Assembly: GCF_900142985.1 (NCBI RefSeq)
Contig: NZ_LT670849.1
Location: forward strand, 3,472,001-3,536,000
Direction: 5' to 3'
Source: Bradyrhizobium erythrophlei
GTDB lineage: Bacteria; Pseudomonadota; Alphaproteobacteria; Rhizobiales; Xanthobacteraceae
DNA length: 64,000 bases
Part shown: positions 1-8,271 of the stretch, one piece after another
Layout: every line of letters begins with the position of its first letter
Numbering within the stretch: the stretch's first letter is position 1
Notes under the pieces: model-generated
What the model was told of the DNA's origin: nothing
The model's input: the letters and a program-made list of their open reading frames with translations, nothing else
Database searches by the model: none
Made by a program: the position numbers and the translations under genes

Positions 1-234
1 TCCTGGCTCGCGCAGATGGCTTTCGAAGTCTATGTGCTCGAAGGCGGTTATGACGGGGCGCTCGAAGTCGGACCGCAGCAGGCGATCCCGAGGCCCGATC
101 CCGCCCATCGCTACCGGCGTCCTTATGAAGGCACGAGCGCGTCGCGAGAAGCGATGCAGGCCTATCTCGATTGGGAATATGGCCTGGTCGAACAACTCAG
201 GCGCGACGGCACCCACGGCTTCTTCGTCATCTGA
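1..234 (+). CDS. Rhodanese-like sulfurtransferase, C-terminal part
   Basis: The frame is open from the window edge, so only the last 77 residues are visible. They include the end of a rhodanese-type fold (a VLEGGYDGALE stretch, as found after the active-site loop) and a tail ending DGTHGFFVI that I associate with multi-domain rhodanese proteins of Rhizobiales. Rhodaneses move sulfur from thiosulfate or related donors through a catalytic Cys, which would lie outside the window. The family call rests on the tail only. The gene converges on the GntR regulator, 15 bp away. Confidence 0.6.
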   Translation, partial: SWLAQMAFEVYVLEGGYDGALEVGPQQAIPRPDPAHRYRRPYEGTSASREAMQAYLDWEYGLVEQLRRDGTHGFFVI

Positions 235-249
235 GCGTCGCCGGTCCGA

Positions 250-951
250 TCAGGCGCCCACTAGACTGCGGCGAACGTCGATCAGGTGGTTCTTCATTTC
301 AAGACCGGCACGCTGGGCATCGCGGGATCTGACGGCTGTGAGAATGGCGCGGTGCTGCCTCTCGGTTGCCTTGCGTCGCACCGGCGTCACGACACGCTCC
401 TTCAACGCGCTCCAATCGGCCTTGCGCCGCACGGCGTTGATCGCATCGTAAATGTCGATCAGAAGCTGGTTACGGCACGATGCAACCAGCGTCTGATGGA
501 ACAGGCCGTCCCACATTTCGAATTCCGCAATTGTCGGCGCGCTCTCGCCCTTCTTCAGGCATTCGGCCATCGCGTCGAGTTCGGCGCCGTTGGCGCGGGC
601 GGCGGCGCATTCGGCGGCCTGCGGTTCGATGATCAGGCGAACTTCCATGATCTCGCTCGGGCTGGCGTTTTGAATCCGGCGCGCGAGGTCATCCGGCGGT
701 GGCCGTTTTCCCTGCTCAACGAAGGTGCCGCGGCCGACATGCCGGACGATCCGGCCGGCGTCCTCCAATTGTTGTAACGCGCGGCGGATGGTGTTGCGGG
801 CAACACCATAGCGATCGGACAGCGCGCGTTCGGTGGGAATACGCTCGCCAGCTTTCCAGCGTCCCGCGTCGATCGCTTCCTGAAACGACGACAGCAGGCG
901 GTCTGCCGAGGTTGGCTTGGCGGGGCGTCGTTCGGTGTCGATGCTCATCAC
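250..951 (-). CDS. GntR-family regulator, FadR/FCD type
   Basis: This protein of about 233 residues has an N-terminal winged helix (residues 15-80, with the typical ERIPTERALSDRYGVARNTIRRAL recognition region) and an all-helical FCD effector domain (about 95-225). FCD regulators usually bind a carboxylic acid. The start is either GTG at 951 or the adjacent ATG at 948. The gene is divergent from the cupin/MFS/hydrolase run, so it is the likely local repressor of that catabolic set (inference). Two TGAACCAAT half-sites lie in the shared upstream region. Confidence 0.88.
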   Translation of the reverse strand: MMSIDTERRPAKPTSADRLLSSFQEAIDAGRWKAGERIPTERALSDRYGVARNTIRRALQQLEDAGRIVRHVGRGTFVEQGKRPPPDDLARRIQNASPSEIMEVRLIIEPQAAECAAARANGAELDAMAECLKKGESAPTIAEFEMWDGLFHQTLVASCRNQLLIDIYDAINAVRRKADWSALKERVVTPVRRKATERQHRAILTAVRSRDAQRAGLEMKNHLIDVRRSLVGA

Positions 952-987
952 GGAAAACCTGGGATCGTTGCTTGGCGAGTACTATAC

Positions 988-1120
988 CATCTGAACCAAT
1001 ATGGAACCAAGTACAGAATGTGTAAAAACGGGATTTAGCCGCATTAAATCGTAACGCTTGACGATGCCCCGTCCCCATGACAGCATGACCCCAACATAAT
1101 GGCTCAATTGGTTCAATAGA
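988..1120. promoter_or_regulatory. Candidate GntR operator region between divergent genes
   Basis: The sequence TGAACCAAT occurs at 992-1000, and its complement ATTGGTTCA occurs at 1107-1115. They lie about 105 bp apart on opposite strands between the regulator and the cupin gene. The placement fits paired operators for the divergent regulator. No perfect FadR-like palindrome was found, so this is a suggestion only. Confidence 0.3.
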
Positions 1121-1154
1121 ACGCCATACAGCCAAAACAAGAAAGGAAGGAAGC

Positions 1155-1619
1155 ATGACCACCGCATTCACGCCCAACGCGAAAAATCACGAGGGCCTCG
1201 GGCCGCTGTCCTCGCGCCTTGTGCATGTCAACGATATGCCCTGGGAGCCGATCCGTTATCCCGGCTGCTACGTGAAGACGTTGATGGTCGACAAGTCGTC
1301 CGGCCTGCTCACGGTGCTGTTGAAGATGGATCCGGGCGCCGAGTTGCCGGATCACGAGCACGTCATGCTTGAGCAGACTTTCATGATCGAGGGACGCCTG
1401 GTCGACAAGGACGGACCGGAAAAAGGTCTGGCCTGCGGTCCGGGCGAATTCATCTGGCGCCCGGCGGGCAGCCGTCATTCGGCCTGGACTCCCGAAGGCG
1501 GCTTGATGATCGCGGTCTTCCAGATTCCCAACAAGTTCTACGAAAAGGACGGCAAAGTCGTCGATCTCGTTGGCGACGACTGGGGTCTGAAATGGGGTAA
1601 GGCGCTTCAACACGCCTGA
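1155..1619 (+). CDS. Cupin-domain protein (ChrR/dihydroxyacetophenone dioxygenase-like)
   Basis: This is a 154-residue single-cupin protein. Motif 1 is seen around residues 57-70 (LPDHEHVMLEQTFMIEG, with two His and a Glu) and motif 2 around 105-115 (RPAGSRHSAW, third His). The metal ligands for Fe or Mn are therefore present. Relatives include the ChrR-type cupins and 2,4'-dihydroxyacetophenone dioxygenase. As first gene of a run with an importer and two ring-product hydrolases, it could be the ring-cleaving or C-C-cleaving dioxygenase (inference). An AAGGAAGG ribosome site precedes the ATG. Confidence 0.75.
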   Translation: MTTAFTPNAKNHEGLGPLSSRLVHVNDMPWEPIRYPGCYVKTLMVDKSSGLLTVLLKMDPGAELPDHEHVMLEQTFMIEGRLVDKDGPEKGLACGPGEFIWRPAGSRHSAWTPEGGLMIAVFQIPNKFYEKDGKVVDLVGDDWGLKWGKALQHA

Positions 1620-1738
1620 CGATCTAATTCGAAGCGGCAGACCGCCTCACTCTTAAAAAAATAACAGAGACGTCAGATCGCGCCGGCATGCGTCGGCGCG
1701 ACCCAGCCCGCTTGTCAAAAAAATGAGGGAGGAATTCG

Positions 1739-3022
1739 ATGTCTGATCAGATAGCCGGCACCACGCCAGAACAGAATGGCGCCGTTCTTGGATGGTACCA
1801 CGAACTCTCTACCAAGGAGCGTCGGACATTCTGGGCCTGTTTTGTCGGCTGGGCGCTCGATGCCATGGATGTCCAGCTTTACAGCCTTGTCATTGCCACG
1901 CTCTCCGGTCTTTGGGCCATCAGCCGCGGAGATGCGGGGTTGCTCGCGACCGCTACGTTGCTCGCGTCCTCGCTGGGCGGCTGGTTGGTAGGCATTCTCG
2001 CTGACCGTTACGGCCGGGTGCGGATGCTGCAAATCACCATCCTGTGGTTTTCGGTTTTCACCTTCCTCTGTGCTTTCGCCAATTCCTACGGTCAGCTCTT
2101 TCTGTTCCGTTCGTTGCAAGGCTTCGGCTTTGGCGGCGAATATGCCGCGGGCGCCGTTCTGATCGGCGAGATCATCCGCGACGAGCACCGCGGCAAGGGC
2201 AACGGCATCGTGCATTCGGGCTGGGCGGTCGGCTGGGGCGTCGCGGTCATCGCCTACGCCATCCTGTTCACATGTCTGCCCGAGACTATCGCCTGGCGCG
2301 CGCTGTTCGCCGTCGGGATCCTGCCGGCGATTTCGGTGTTCTTTGTGCGGCGTTTCGTGGACGAGCCGCCGCTGTTCGTGGACGCCCAGCGCCGTTACGC
2401 CAGCGGGCGCGAGACGCGGCCGAGCTTTCTTGGGATTTTCGCACCGTCACTGTTGCGAACGACGATCCTGGCGTCCCTGCTCACGATCGGCACCCAGGGC
2501 GGCTATTATGCGATCATGATATGGCTGCCGACCTACTTGAAGACCGTACGGGGGCTGACCGTGCTCAGTACGGGTGGCTATCTCGCCATTGTTATCGTCG
2601 CCTCCTTCCTTGGTTATGTGGTCAGCGCCTATCTCACCGATATTCTCGGGCGGCGCCGGAATTTCGTCCTGTTCGCCGTCTGCTCTGTTTTTACGGTTAT
2701 GGCGTACATGTTCCTGCCGATCAGCGATTCCGTGCTGTTCTTCCTCGGCGCGCCGCTCGGCTTTTTTGCCTCGGGCATCTACAGCGGCATCGGGGCCTTC
2801 TTCAACGAGCTCTATCCGACCAGCGTTCGCGGCTCCGGCATCGGCTTCTGCTTCAACATCGGCCGGGCGATCGGCGCATTGTTTCCGGCCCTTGTCGGCT
2901 ACATCAGCGCAGGCATGCCGCTCGGCGAGGCCATAGGTATTTTCACAGTCGCAGCCTATGGTCTGATTATCCTGGCAGCGCTATTGCTTCCCGAAACCAA
3001 GGGGCGATCGCTCGCAGCCTGA
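1739..3022 (+). CDS. MFS transporter, aromatic acid/organic acid symporter type
   Basis: This 427-residue protein has about 12 hydrophobic segments and the MFS loop signature LADRYGRVRML after TM2. The opening WACFVGWALDAMDVQLYSLV is typical of the metabolite:H+ and aromatic acid:H+ symporter branches, with an acidic pair in TM1. A strong GGGAGGAA ribosome site lies before the ATG. Its place between a cupin enzyme and a hydrolase suggests import of the pathway substrate. The exact substrate cannot be read from sequence. Confidence 0.85.
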   Translation: MSDQIAGTTPEQNGAVLGWYHELSTKERRTFWACFVGWALDAMDVQLYSLVIATLSGLWAISRGDAGLLATATLLASSLGGWLVGILADRYGRVRMLQITILWFSVFTFLCAFANSYGQLFLFRSLQGFGFGGEYAAGAVLIGEIIRDEHRGKGNGIVHSGWAVGWGVAVIAYAILFTCLPETIAWRALFAVGILPAISVFFVRRFVDEPPLFVDAQRRYASGRETRPSFLGIFAPSLLRTTILASLLTIGTQGGYYAIMIWLPTYLKTVRGLTVLSTGGYLAIVIVASFLGYVVSAYLTDILGRRRNFVLFAVCSVFTVMAYMFLPISDSVLFFLGAPLGFFASGIYSGIGAFFNELYPTSVRGSGIGFCFNIGRAIGALFPALVGYISAGMPLGEAIGIFTVAAYGLIILAALLLPETKGRSLAA

Positions 3023-3051
3023 CTTTCAACACCGAAGGGGGCGGCATGCTG

Positions 3052-3215
3052 GTTGTCCGATTCTAACATTCGCATCCCTTCTCAGCGGACACTTTTGCGA
3101 ATGTTAGAATCAAAGGACCACCACAAACGTAGGTCTCTAGTGGAGTTTTGGATTTGACATTCACTTGACGAACTCGTGGTTGGATGGGTAGCGAATGTCA
3201 AATCCACTCCACTAG
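3052..3215 (+). repeat. Double-hairpin element, copy 1
   Basis: Two adjacent palindromes: hairpin A at 3052-3122 (stem TTCTAACATTCGC with GCGAATGTTAGAA) and hairpin B at 3137-3215 (stem GGATTTGACATTC with GAATGTCAAATCC). The right end is CCACTCCACTAG and the left end is a degenerate form of CTAGTGG. It fills the gap between the MFS and hydrolase genes. The same element occurs at 6230-6396, 15157-15320 (inverted) and 49426-49593 (inverted). Confidence 0.9.
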
Positions 3216-3246
3216 GGGCCGCCCTCACATCCATGCAAGGAGATCC

Positions 3247-4104
3247 ATGAAGCTCGCTCGCTATGCCGCAAACGGCGCCGTTCAAATCGGACGTATCGAT
3301 CAGTCGGAGACGGCTATTGCGCCACTTCCCGGCATCACAGATATGTCCGAGGCGATTGATCGCAGCCATGAAATCAAGGCTGCCGCAACCGGCAAGGCGC
3401 AGCCTCTCGCCGAGGTCAAATTGCTGGCGCCGATTCCGGCGCCCCACCGCAACATATTTTGCGTCGGCAAGAACTACCGCGACCACGCCCGCGAATTTTC
3501 CAACAGCGGCTATGAGGCCGGCGCGGTGAAGGGTGCCGAGATCGACAGCCACCCTGCCGTGTTCACAAAGCCGTCAAATACGGTGGTCGGGCCCGACGAC
3601 ACTGTTCAACTTCATGCGCACATTACCTCCAGCGTCGATTATGAGGCCGAACTGGCGCTGATCATCGGCAAGGAAGGCCGCGACATCAAAAAGGAGCGCG
3701 CCTACGATCATATCTTCGGTTACACGATCGTGAACGACGTCACGGCCCGCGATCGCCAGCGCAACCACAAGCAATGGTTTCTGGGCAAGGCGCTCGATAC
3801 GTTCTGTCCGATGGGGCCATGGATCGCGACCAGCGACGAACTCGACCCTGAAAATCTAGACGTCAAATGCTGGCTGAACGGCGATCTGCGCCAGAACGCC
3901 AACACGCGCGACCTGATCTTCGATATTCCGACCCTGGTCGCAACCATTTCTGCCGGGTTGACGTTGAAGCCGGGCGACATCATCGCAACCGGCACGCCGG
4001 CGGGCGTTGGCCTCGGTTTCAACCCGCCGAAATTCCTTCGTTCCGGTGACAAGGTCGCGATCTCGATCAGCCATCTGGGGACTCTGACCAACACGTTCCA
4101 GTAA
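3247..4104 (+). CDS. Fumarylacetoacetate hydrolase-family protein
   Basis: The protein has 285 residues. The start is set at ATG 3247 because AAGGAGA lies just before it; a longer reading would translate part of the repeat element. FAH fold signatures are visible: IFCVGKNYRDHAREF, then the metal-binding VDYEAELALIIG (E-x-E) and IVNDVTARD (Asp ligand). The C-terminal GDIIATGTPAGVGLG is also classic. Members hydrolyse acylpyruvates or decarboxylate or hydrate ring-cleavage products using Mg or Mn. It lies 31 bp before a dienelactone hydrolase gene and probably acts downstream of ring opening. Confidence 0.9.
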   Translation: MKLARYAANGAVQIGRIDQSETAIAPLPGITDMSEAIDRSHEIKAAATGKAQPLAEVKLLAPIPAPHRNIFCVGKNYRDHAREFSNSGYEAGAVKGAEIDSHPAVFTKPSNTVVGPDDTVQLHAHITSSVDYEAELALIIGKEGRDIKKERAYDHIFGYTIVNDVTARDRQRNHKQWFLGKALDTFCPMGPWIATSDELDPENLDVKCWLNGDLRQNANTRDLIFDIPTLVATISAGLTLKPGDIIATGTPAGVGLGFNPPKFLRSGDKVAISISHLGTLTNTFQ

Positions 4105-4135
4105 TCCGCCGTTACGCTTCCAAGGGAGAAAACCG

Positions 4136-4885
4136 ATGTCATACTATCGCGGCATGACCTGCGAGAACGTCTCACTCAAGGGTGACGGTGGAACGCCCAT
4201 CACGGCGTATGTGGCAAAGCCATCCGGGCAAGGGCCATTCCCCGGTGTGGTGCTCGTCCATCATCTTCCGGGCTGGAGCGAGTTCTACATCGAGACGACG
4301 CGCCGGTTCGCACACCACGGCTACGTCGCGATCTGCGCCAACCTTTATGAGCGCGCAGGCGCGGGCAATCCCGACGACGTTGCCGCCAAGGTGCGCGCCG
4401 AGGGTGGCATTCCCGATGCCCAGATGGTGGGTGACACTGCGGCTGCCGTGCAATGGATGCGCGCGCAGCCGAACCTGAATGGCAAGGTCGGCATTTTCGG
4501 ATCGTGCTCCGGCGGCCGCCACGCCTTCATTTATTCCTGCCAGAAAAAAGATGTCGACGCTTGCGTGGAATTGTGGGGCGGCCGGGTCGTGATGGGCAAG
4601 GAAGAGCTCAACGACAAAACGCCTGTCGCGCCGATCGAGATGACAAAGGATCTCAACTGTCCGCTGCTTGGACTGTTCGGCAACGATGACCGGGCGCCGA
4701 GCCCCGAACAAGTGAACATGCACGAGGCCGAACTCAAGAAGCAGGGCAAGAATTACGAATTCCACCGTTACGACGGCGCCGGCCACGGCTTCTTCTACTG
4801 GCACCGGCCGCTGTACCGGCCCGAACAGACCATGGACGGCTGGAGCAAGGTCTTCTCATTCTTCGGCAAGCATCTTGCAAAATAG
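4136..4885 (+). CDS. Dienelactone hydrolase-family protein
   Basis: A cytosolic alpha/beta hydrolase of 249 residues. The nucleophile elbow is GSCSGG with Cys at about residue 124, as in carboxymethylenebutenolidase. An Asp in FGNDDRAPS and a His in YDGAGHGFF supply the rest of the triad. The ribosome site is GGGAGAA. Family members open lactones made after ring cleavage. The order in the operon (cupin, importer, FAH, DLH, Bug, monooxygenase) supports aromatic or heteroaromatic catabolism. Confidence 0.88.
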   Translation: MSYYRGMTCENVSLKGDGGTPITAYVAKPSGQGPFPGVVLVHHLPGWSEFYIETTRRFAHHGYVAICANLYERAGAGNPDDVAAKVRAEGGIPDAQMVGDTAAAVQWMRAQPNLNGKVGIFGSCSGGRHAFIYSCQKKDVDACVELWGGRVVMGKEELNDKTPVAPIEMTKDLNCPLLGLFGNDDRAPSPEQVNMHEAELKKQGKNYEFHRYDGAGHGFFYWHRPLYRPEQTMDGWSKVFSFFGKHLAK

Positions 4886-4896
4886 GGGGAATGAAA

Positions 4897-5214
4897 ATGT
4901 GCACATCCATTATCGAGGTCGTTCGCGCCGAAGGCATGGCCAAGCGCGAGGATGAATGGTTTCCGCTCTCCCACAGCGTCGTTGCCTATGACCACGCGCG
5001 GCATGCCCAGCTCGGCGATGTGATCACGCTCGATTTCATCAACGTGGCGCTCGAGCCCGGAGCGCGTGCTGGAATCGAGCTGACGCTCGAGGCGGCGATC
5101 GAACTGCGCGCCGCGCTTAATCGCGCAATTAGCGCGGCCGAGTACGAAGAGGCCGAGGTGAGGGGTAAAGGCGCCAAAAGTGCCATGACTGCCGCGATCG
5201 ATCGCGCGGCCTGA
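4897..5214 (+). CDS. Small conserved protein, DUF6295-like
   Basis: This protein of 105 residues starts MCTSIIEVVRAEGMAKRED. The ATG at 4897 is preferred to the one at 4891 because the GGGGGA ribosome site ends right against 4891. I recall this opening from the DUF6295 family, often found beside dienelactone hydrolases, but I cannot check it. There is no signal peptide or membrane segment, and the C-terminal half is helical and Ala-rich. Its role is unknown; its place inside the catabolic run suggests an accessory function. Confidence 0.65.
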   Translation: MCTSIIEVVRAEGMAKREDEWFPLSHSVVAYDHARHAQLGDVITLDFINVALEPGARAGIELTLEAAIELRAALNRAISAAEYEEAEVRGKGAKSAMTAAIDRAA

Positions 5215-5246
5215 CGTCCGTTCACGGCTTGCAAAGGACGTTTGGG

Positions 5247-6233
5247 ATGCCAAGCGGGAATTGGACGGCGCTCGTTTCGGCCGTGCTGTTATCGATAGTG
5301 TCTCTAGCAGCGCCGCGCGTGGAAGCGGCCGGCTTTCCCGAGAGAGCGATCACGATCGTCGTCCCGTTTCCTGCCGGCAGCACCAGCGACACGATTCCAC
5401 GTTTGGTGGCGCCCGTGATGTCCAAATCGCTTGGCGTTCCCGTGATTATCGAGAACCGTGGCGGCGCCAACGGATCGATCGGGGCGGCTCGCGTCGCTTC
5501 TTCAGTGGCGGACGGCTATACGCTTCTGCTGGCGACGACCGGTGTGCTCGCGATCAACCAATGGATCTACGAGAAGCCGGCGTACCATCCTGAAAGCGAT
5601 TTTGCGCCGATCAGCAATGCCGCGTCGACGCCGAACGTCATCGTGGTCCATCCGTCGGTCAAGGCGGGTACTCTCAAGGAATTGGTGTCGTTGGCAAAGG
5701 CCGAACCGGGCACGCTGACATTTGCATCGGCCGGCGACGGGAGCACGAGCCACCTGTGTGGCGAGACGTTGAAGGCGCTCGAAGGCGTCGATATCGTTCA
5801 TATCCCGTACCAGGGGCCGGCGCGGGCCATCCAGGATGTCCTCGCGGGCCGGGTGTCCATGATTTGCGACAATCTATCCAATGTCGTCCAGCAGGTTCAG
5901 GGCGGAACGCTCAAGCCAATCGTGGTGACGGCGAGCGCGCCGAGCCAACAGCTGCCCGATGTGCCGACCTCGGCGCAAGCTGGCGAGCCTGACCTGCTGG
6001 CGGGCATCTGGTACGGCTTTGTGGCGCCGGCGGCGACGCCCAGGGACGTCATCGAAATACTCAACAAGGCCATCGTGGAGGCGTTGCGAGATCCTTCGGT
6101 CTCCAATCATCTGGAGGCGCTTGGATTGACCGTGATAGCCGACCAGCCCGATCATTTCGGGGCGTTTATCGCAAGTGAATCCGCGCGGATGGAAGCTATC
6201 GTGAAGCGCGCAAAGGCCAGGATCGCCAACTAG
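5247..6233 (+). CDS. Bug/TctC-family periplasmic solute-binding protein
   Basis: The start is ATG 5247, preceded by AAAGGA; an upstream in-frame TTG at 5229 is less likely. The protein has 328 residues with a signal peptide ending near VEA-AGFPERAI. The Bug hallmark ITIVVPFPAGSTSDTIPR and ENRGGANGSIGA follow. Such proteins bind carboxylates, often aromatic or dicarboxylic acids, and may serve tripartite tricarboxylate transporters; no TctA/TctB genes are seen here. The TAG stop lies inside the first bases (CTAGTGG) of double-hairpin copy 2. Confidence 0.9.
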   Translation: MPSGNWTALVSAVLLSIVSLAAPRVEAAGFPERAITIVVPFPAGSTSDTIPRLVAPVMSKSLGVPVIIENRGGANGSIGAARVASSVADGYTLLLATTGVLAINQWIYEKPAYHPESDFAPISNAASTPNVIVVHPSVKAGTLKELVSLAKAEPGTLTFASAGDGSTSHLCGETLKALEGVDIVHIPYQGPARAIQDVLAGRVSMICDNLSNVVQQVQGGTLKPIVVTASAPSQQLPDVPTSAQAGEPDLLAGIWYGFVAPAATPRDVIEILNKAIVEALRDPSVSNHLEALGLTVIADQPDHFGAFIASESARMEAIVKRAKARIAN

Positions 6234-6396
6234 TGGTCCGATTCCAACGTTCGCGTCCCTTCTCAGCGGCCACTTTGCGAACGTTGGAATCAAAGGACCA
6301 CTAGCAAATAACAGTCTCTAGTGGAGTTTCGGATTTGACATTCGCTTGACGGATTCGCAGTTGGATGAGTAGCGAATGTCAAATCCACTCCACTAG
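6230..6396 (+). repeat. Double-hairpin element, copy 2
   Basis: Hairpin A lies at 6230-6304 and hairpin B at 6318-6396. Both ends are intact: CTAGTGG on the left and CCACTAG on the right, with the same pair at the internal junction. The A stem reads TTCCAACGTTCGC with GCGAACGTTGGAA. It differs from copy 1 at two positions on each arm, in matching pairs. It separates the Bug gene from the FAD monooxygenase gene and supplies the stop codon of the former. Confidence 0.92.
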
Positions 6397-6435
6397 GGGA
6401 TACTCGGCCAGTGAAAGTCATGAGACCATAAGGAT

Positions 6436-7644
6436 ATGAGCCACACAGTTTACCCCGTCATCGTCGCGGGAGCCGGTCCGGTCGGGATGGTAGCCGCAGC
6501 CGATCTGGTGCGACAGAACATCCCGGTCCTGGTGCTTGAGAAGAACGAACGTCTCAGCAGCGAGTCGCGTGCCTCAACTTTCCACCCGCCCACCCTCGAC
6601 ATGCTCGACAAACTCGGCTTTGCCGAGACGTTGATATCCCAGGGCCTGAAAGCGCCAACCGTCCAGTACTGCTCGTCGCAGGACGGCATCCTCGGAACGT
6701 TCGACTTCAACGCGATCGCCGACCTCGTGAAGCATCCGTTCCGGCTGCAAGCCGAGCAGTTCAAGCTGACGCGGATCATCCTGGATCGCCTGTCCGGCAA
6801 TCCGCTTTTTTCGATTTGGTTCGGCGCCGAAGTCCGCTCCGTCGAGCAATCCGGCGACAGCATCAACGTTGCGGTGACGAACAACGGCCGCGACGAGGCG
6901 TATGGGTGCGAATGGCTGATCGGTGCCGACGGCGCGAACAGCATGGTCCGGCGAAGCCAGGATATGGAATTCGAGGGATTCACCTGGCCCGAGCGCTTTT
7001 TGGTGATGACCACGCCTGTCGACTTCACGAAGATCCGCCCGGGCGTTTCGTCGGTGAGCTACATGGCAGATCCCGAGCGCTGGCATTTCCTTCTGCAAAT
7101 CTTAGGGGCCTGGCGCGTCATGATGCCGGTGGCGGCCGAAGTTTCCGACGCGGAGGCGCTTTCCGAAGATTACGTCACCGCGTCGATCCGGCGCGTCGTG
7201 CCAAAAGACATCCCGTGCCCGATCCTTCATACGACGCTCTATCGCGTGCACCAGCGCGTCGCCGCCAATTTCAGAAAGGGTCGTTCGTTCCTGGCGGGCG
7301 ATGCCGCGCACATCAATAATCCGCTGGGCGGGATGGGCATGAACGGCGGCATTCACGATGCCCTCAATCTTACTTCGAAGCTCGGCGCCGTCATCAGCCG
7401 CGCCGCCGACGAGACTGTCCTATCCGACTACGACGTTCAGCGGCGCATCGTCACCATGCAAGCCATTCAGGGCGACACGATCCGGAACAAGAAGAATCTC
7501 GAGGCGAAGGACGAAGCCGATCGGGCTCGCTTTCGTGACGAGATCAGGGCCGCCGCGGCCGATCCCGTAAAGGGGCGCCAATTGCTGCGCCGGATCGCAA
7601 TGCTGGACTCGCTCGATCGAGCCGCGGCGCTTCACGCACCCTGA
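6436..7644 (+). CDS. FAD-dependent aromatic-ring monooxygenase
   Basis: A 402-residue single-component flavoprotein hydroxylase (PF01494 type). It shows the N-terminal dinucleotide fold VIVAGAGPVGM, the DG motif IGADGANSMVRR and the GD motif FLAGDAAHINNPLGGMGMNGG. AAGGAT lies before the ATG. The enzyme would hydroxylate a ring using NAD(P)H and O2, giving a substrate for the upstream ring-cleavage genes. It resembles the minus-strand enzyme at 24578-25789, and both sit beside Bug proteins. The substrate is not readable. Confidence 0.9.
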   Translation: MSHTVYPVIVAGAGPVGMVAAADLVRQNIPVLVLEKNERLSSESRASTFHPPTLDMLDKLGFAETLISQGLKAPTVQYCSSQDGILGTFDFNAIADLVKHPFRLQAEQFKLTRIILDRLSGNPLFSIWFGAEVRSVEQSGDSINVAVTNNGRDEAYGCEWLIGADGANSMVRRSQDMEFEGFTWPERFLVMTTPVDFTKIRPGVSSVSYMADPERWHFLLQILGAWRVMMPVAAEVSDAEALSEDYVTASIRRVVPKDIPCPILHTTLYRVHQRVAANFRKGRSFLAGDAAHINNPLGGMGMNGGIHDALNLTSKLGAVISRAADETVLSDYDVQRRIVTMQAIQGDTIRNKKNLEAKDEADRARFRDEIRAAAADPVKGRQLLRRIAMLDSLDRAAALHAP

Positions 7645-7698
7645 TGCCGGACCGGACGGAATGGCCCGAAGTTGTCTGTTTATTGTCCTTGGCGGACT

Positions 7699-7854
7699 CT
7701 AGTCGTTCTTCGGCTTCGCTTGCTCTCTCAAAAGCCGCTCGGCCCTTAGCCGTTCCAGATTTTTACGGAGCGCGATCTGCTCCTGCTCGTATTCGGTAAC
7801 GGGCCGATCCGAGGATCGAAACGTGTTATTGACCTTCTTTTCATATCTACTCAT
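7699..7854 (-). CDS. Small charged helical protein, 51 residues
   Basis: A short ORF with a strong ribosome site (GGAGG, then GTCCGTC before the ATG at 7854). It translates to MSRYEKKVNNTFRSSDRPV followed by a Glu/Arg-rich helix (EYEQEQIALRKNLERLRAERL) that could form a coiled coil. There is no signal peptide. I recognise no family. The good start context and unbroken frame make it a credible small gene in an otherwise empty gap. Confidence 0.6.
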   Translation of the reverse strand: MSRYEKKVNNTFRSSDRPVTEYEQEQIALRKNLERLRAERLLREQAKPKND

Positions 7855-8082
7855 GACGGACCTCCGAGGCTGCTCAAATGGTCACGTTCCGTGTTGGCCG
7901 AATGCCCGACGCCACGGCCCCAATAGTCGCTTATTGCTGGGACACTATCGGTCTTGGGCCGAGTTGCAACATGAGAAGCGCGTTAAGCTTGATGGCCTGC
8001 CGGCTTGGAAGGCATTGGCGGCGGTCAATTTTGAAAGCCAAGATGCCTAGGAATTGGCATCGAATAGGCGCATAATGCGAAA

Positions 8083-8271
8083 ATGAAAAAATCTCCCCGC
8101 GTTACCTTTGTCCCAAAGCGAATTGCTGAGGGCGAATGGCAGATCGAAGCGCATCTTTCGGGCACGGAAGTCCGGTACATCAAAGGTCTTGCGAACAAGA
8201 CCGAAGTTCACGAATGGCTGGACGGCAATCGCAAGTTGGCGTGGCTGAGATCAGAGGGCTACGCGAAATGA
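8083..8271 (+). CDS. Small hypothetical protein, 62 residues
   Basis: It begins MKKSPRVTFVPKRIAEGEW and ends in LAWLRSEGYAK. It looks like a compact alpha/beta protein with alternating charged and hydrophobic residues (EWQIEAHLSGTEVRYIKGL). No clear ribosome site is seen. The composition is protein-like, and similar short ORFs are common in Bradyrhizobium, but I cannot name a family. Confidence 0.45.
   Translation: MKKSPRVTFVPKRIAEGEWQIEAHLSGTEVRYIKGLANKTEVHEWLDGNRKLAWLRSEGYAK

Noticed and set aside
3052..3215. Double-hairpin element as a simple transcription terminator
   Set aside because: The stems lack T tracts, the whole 165 bp unit with both hairpins is repeated, and copy 3 lies upstream of two divergent genes where no terminator is expected.
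3184..3246. Upstream start for the FAH-family protein
   Set aside because: It reads through hairpin B of copy 1; the ribosome site AAGGAGA supports 3247.
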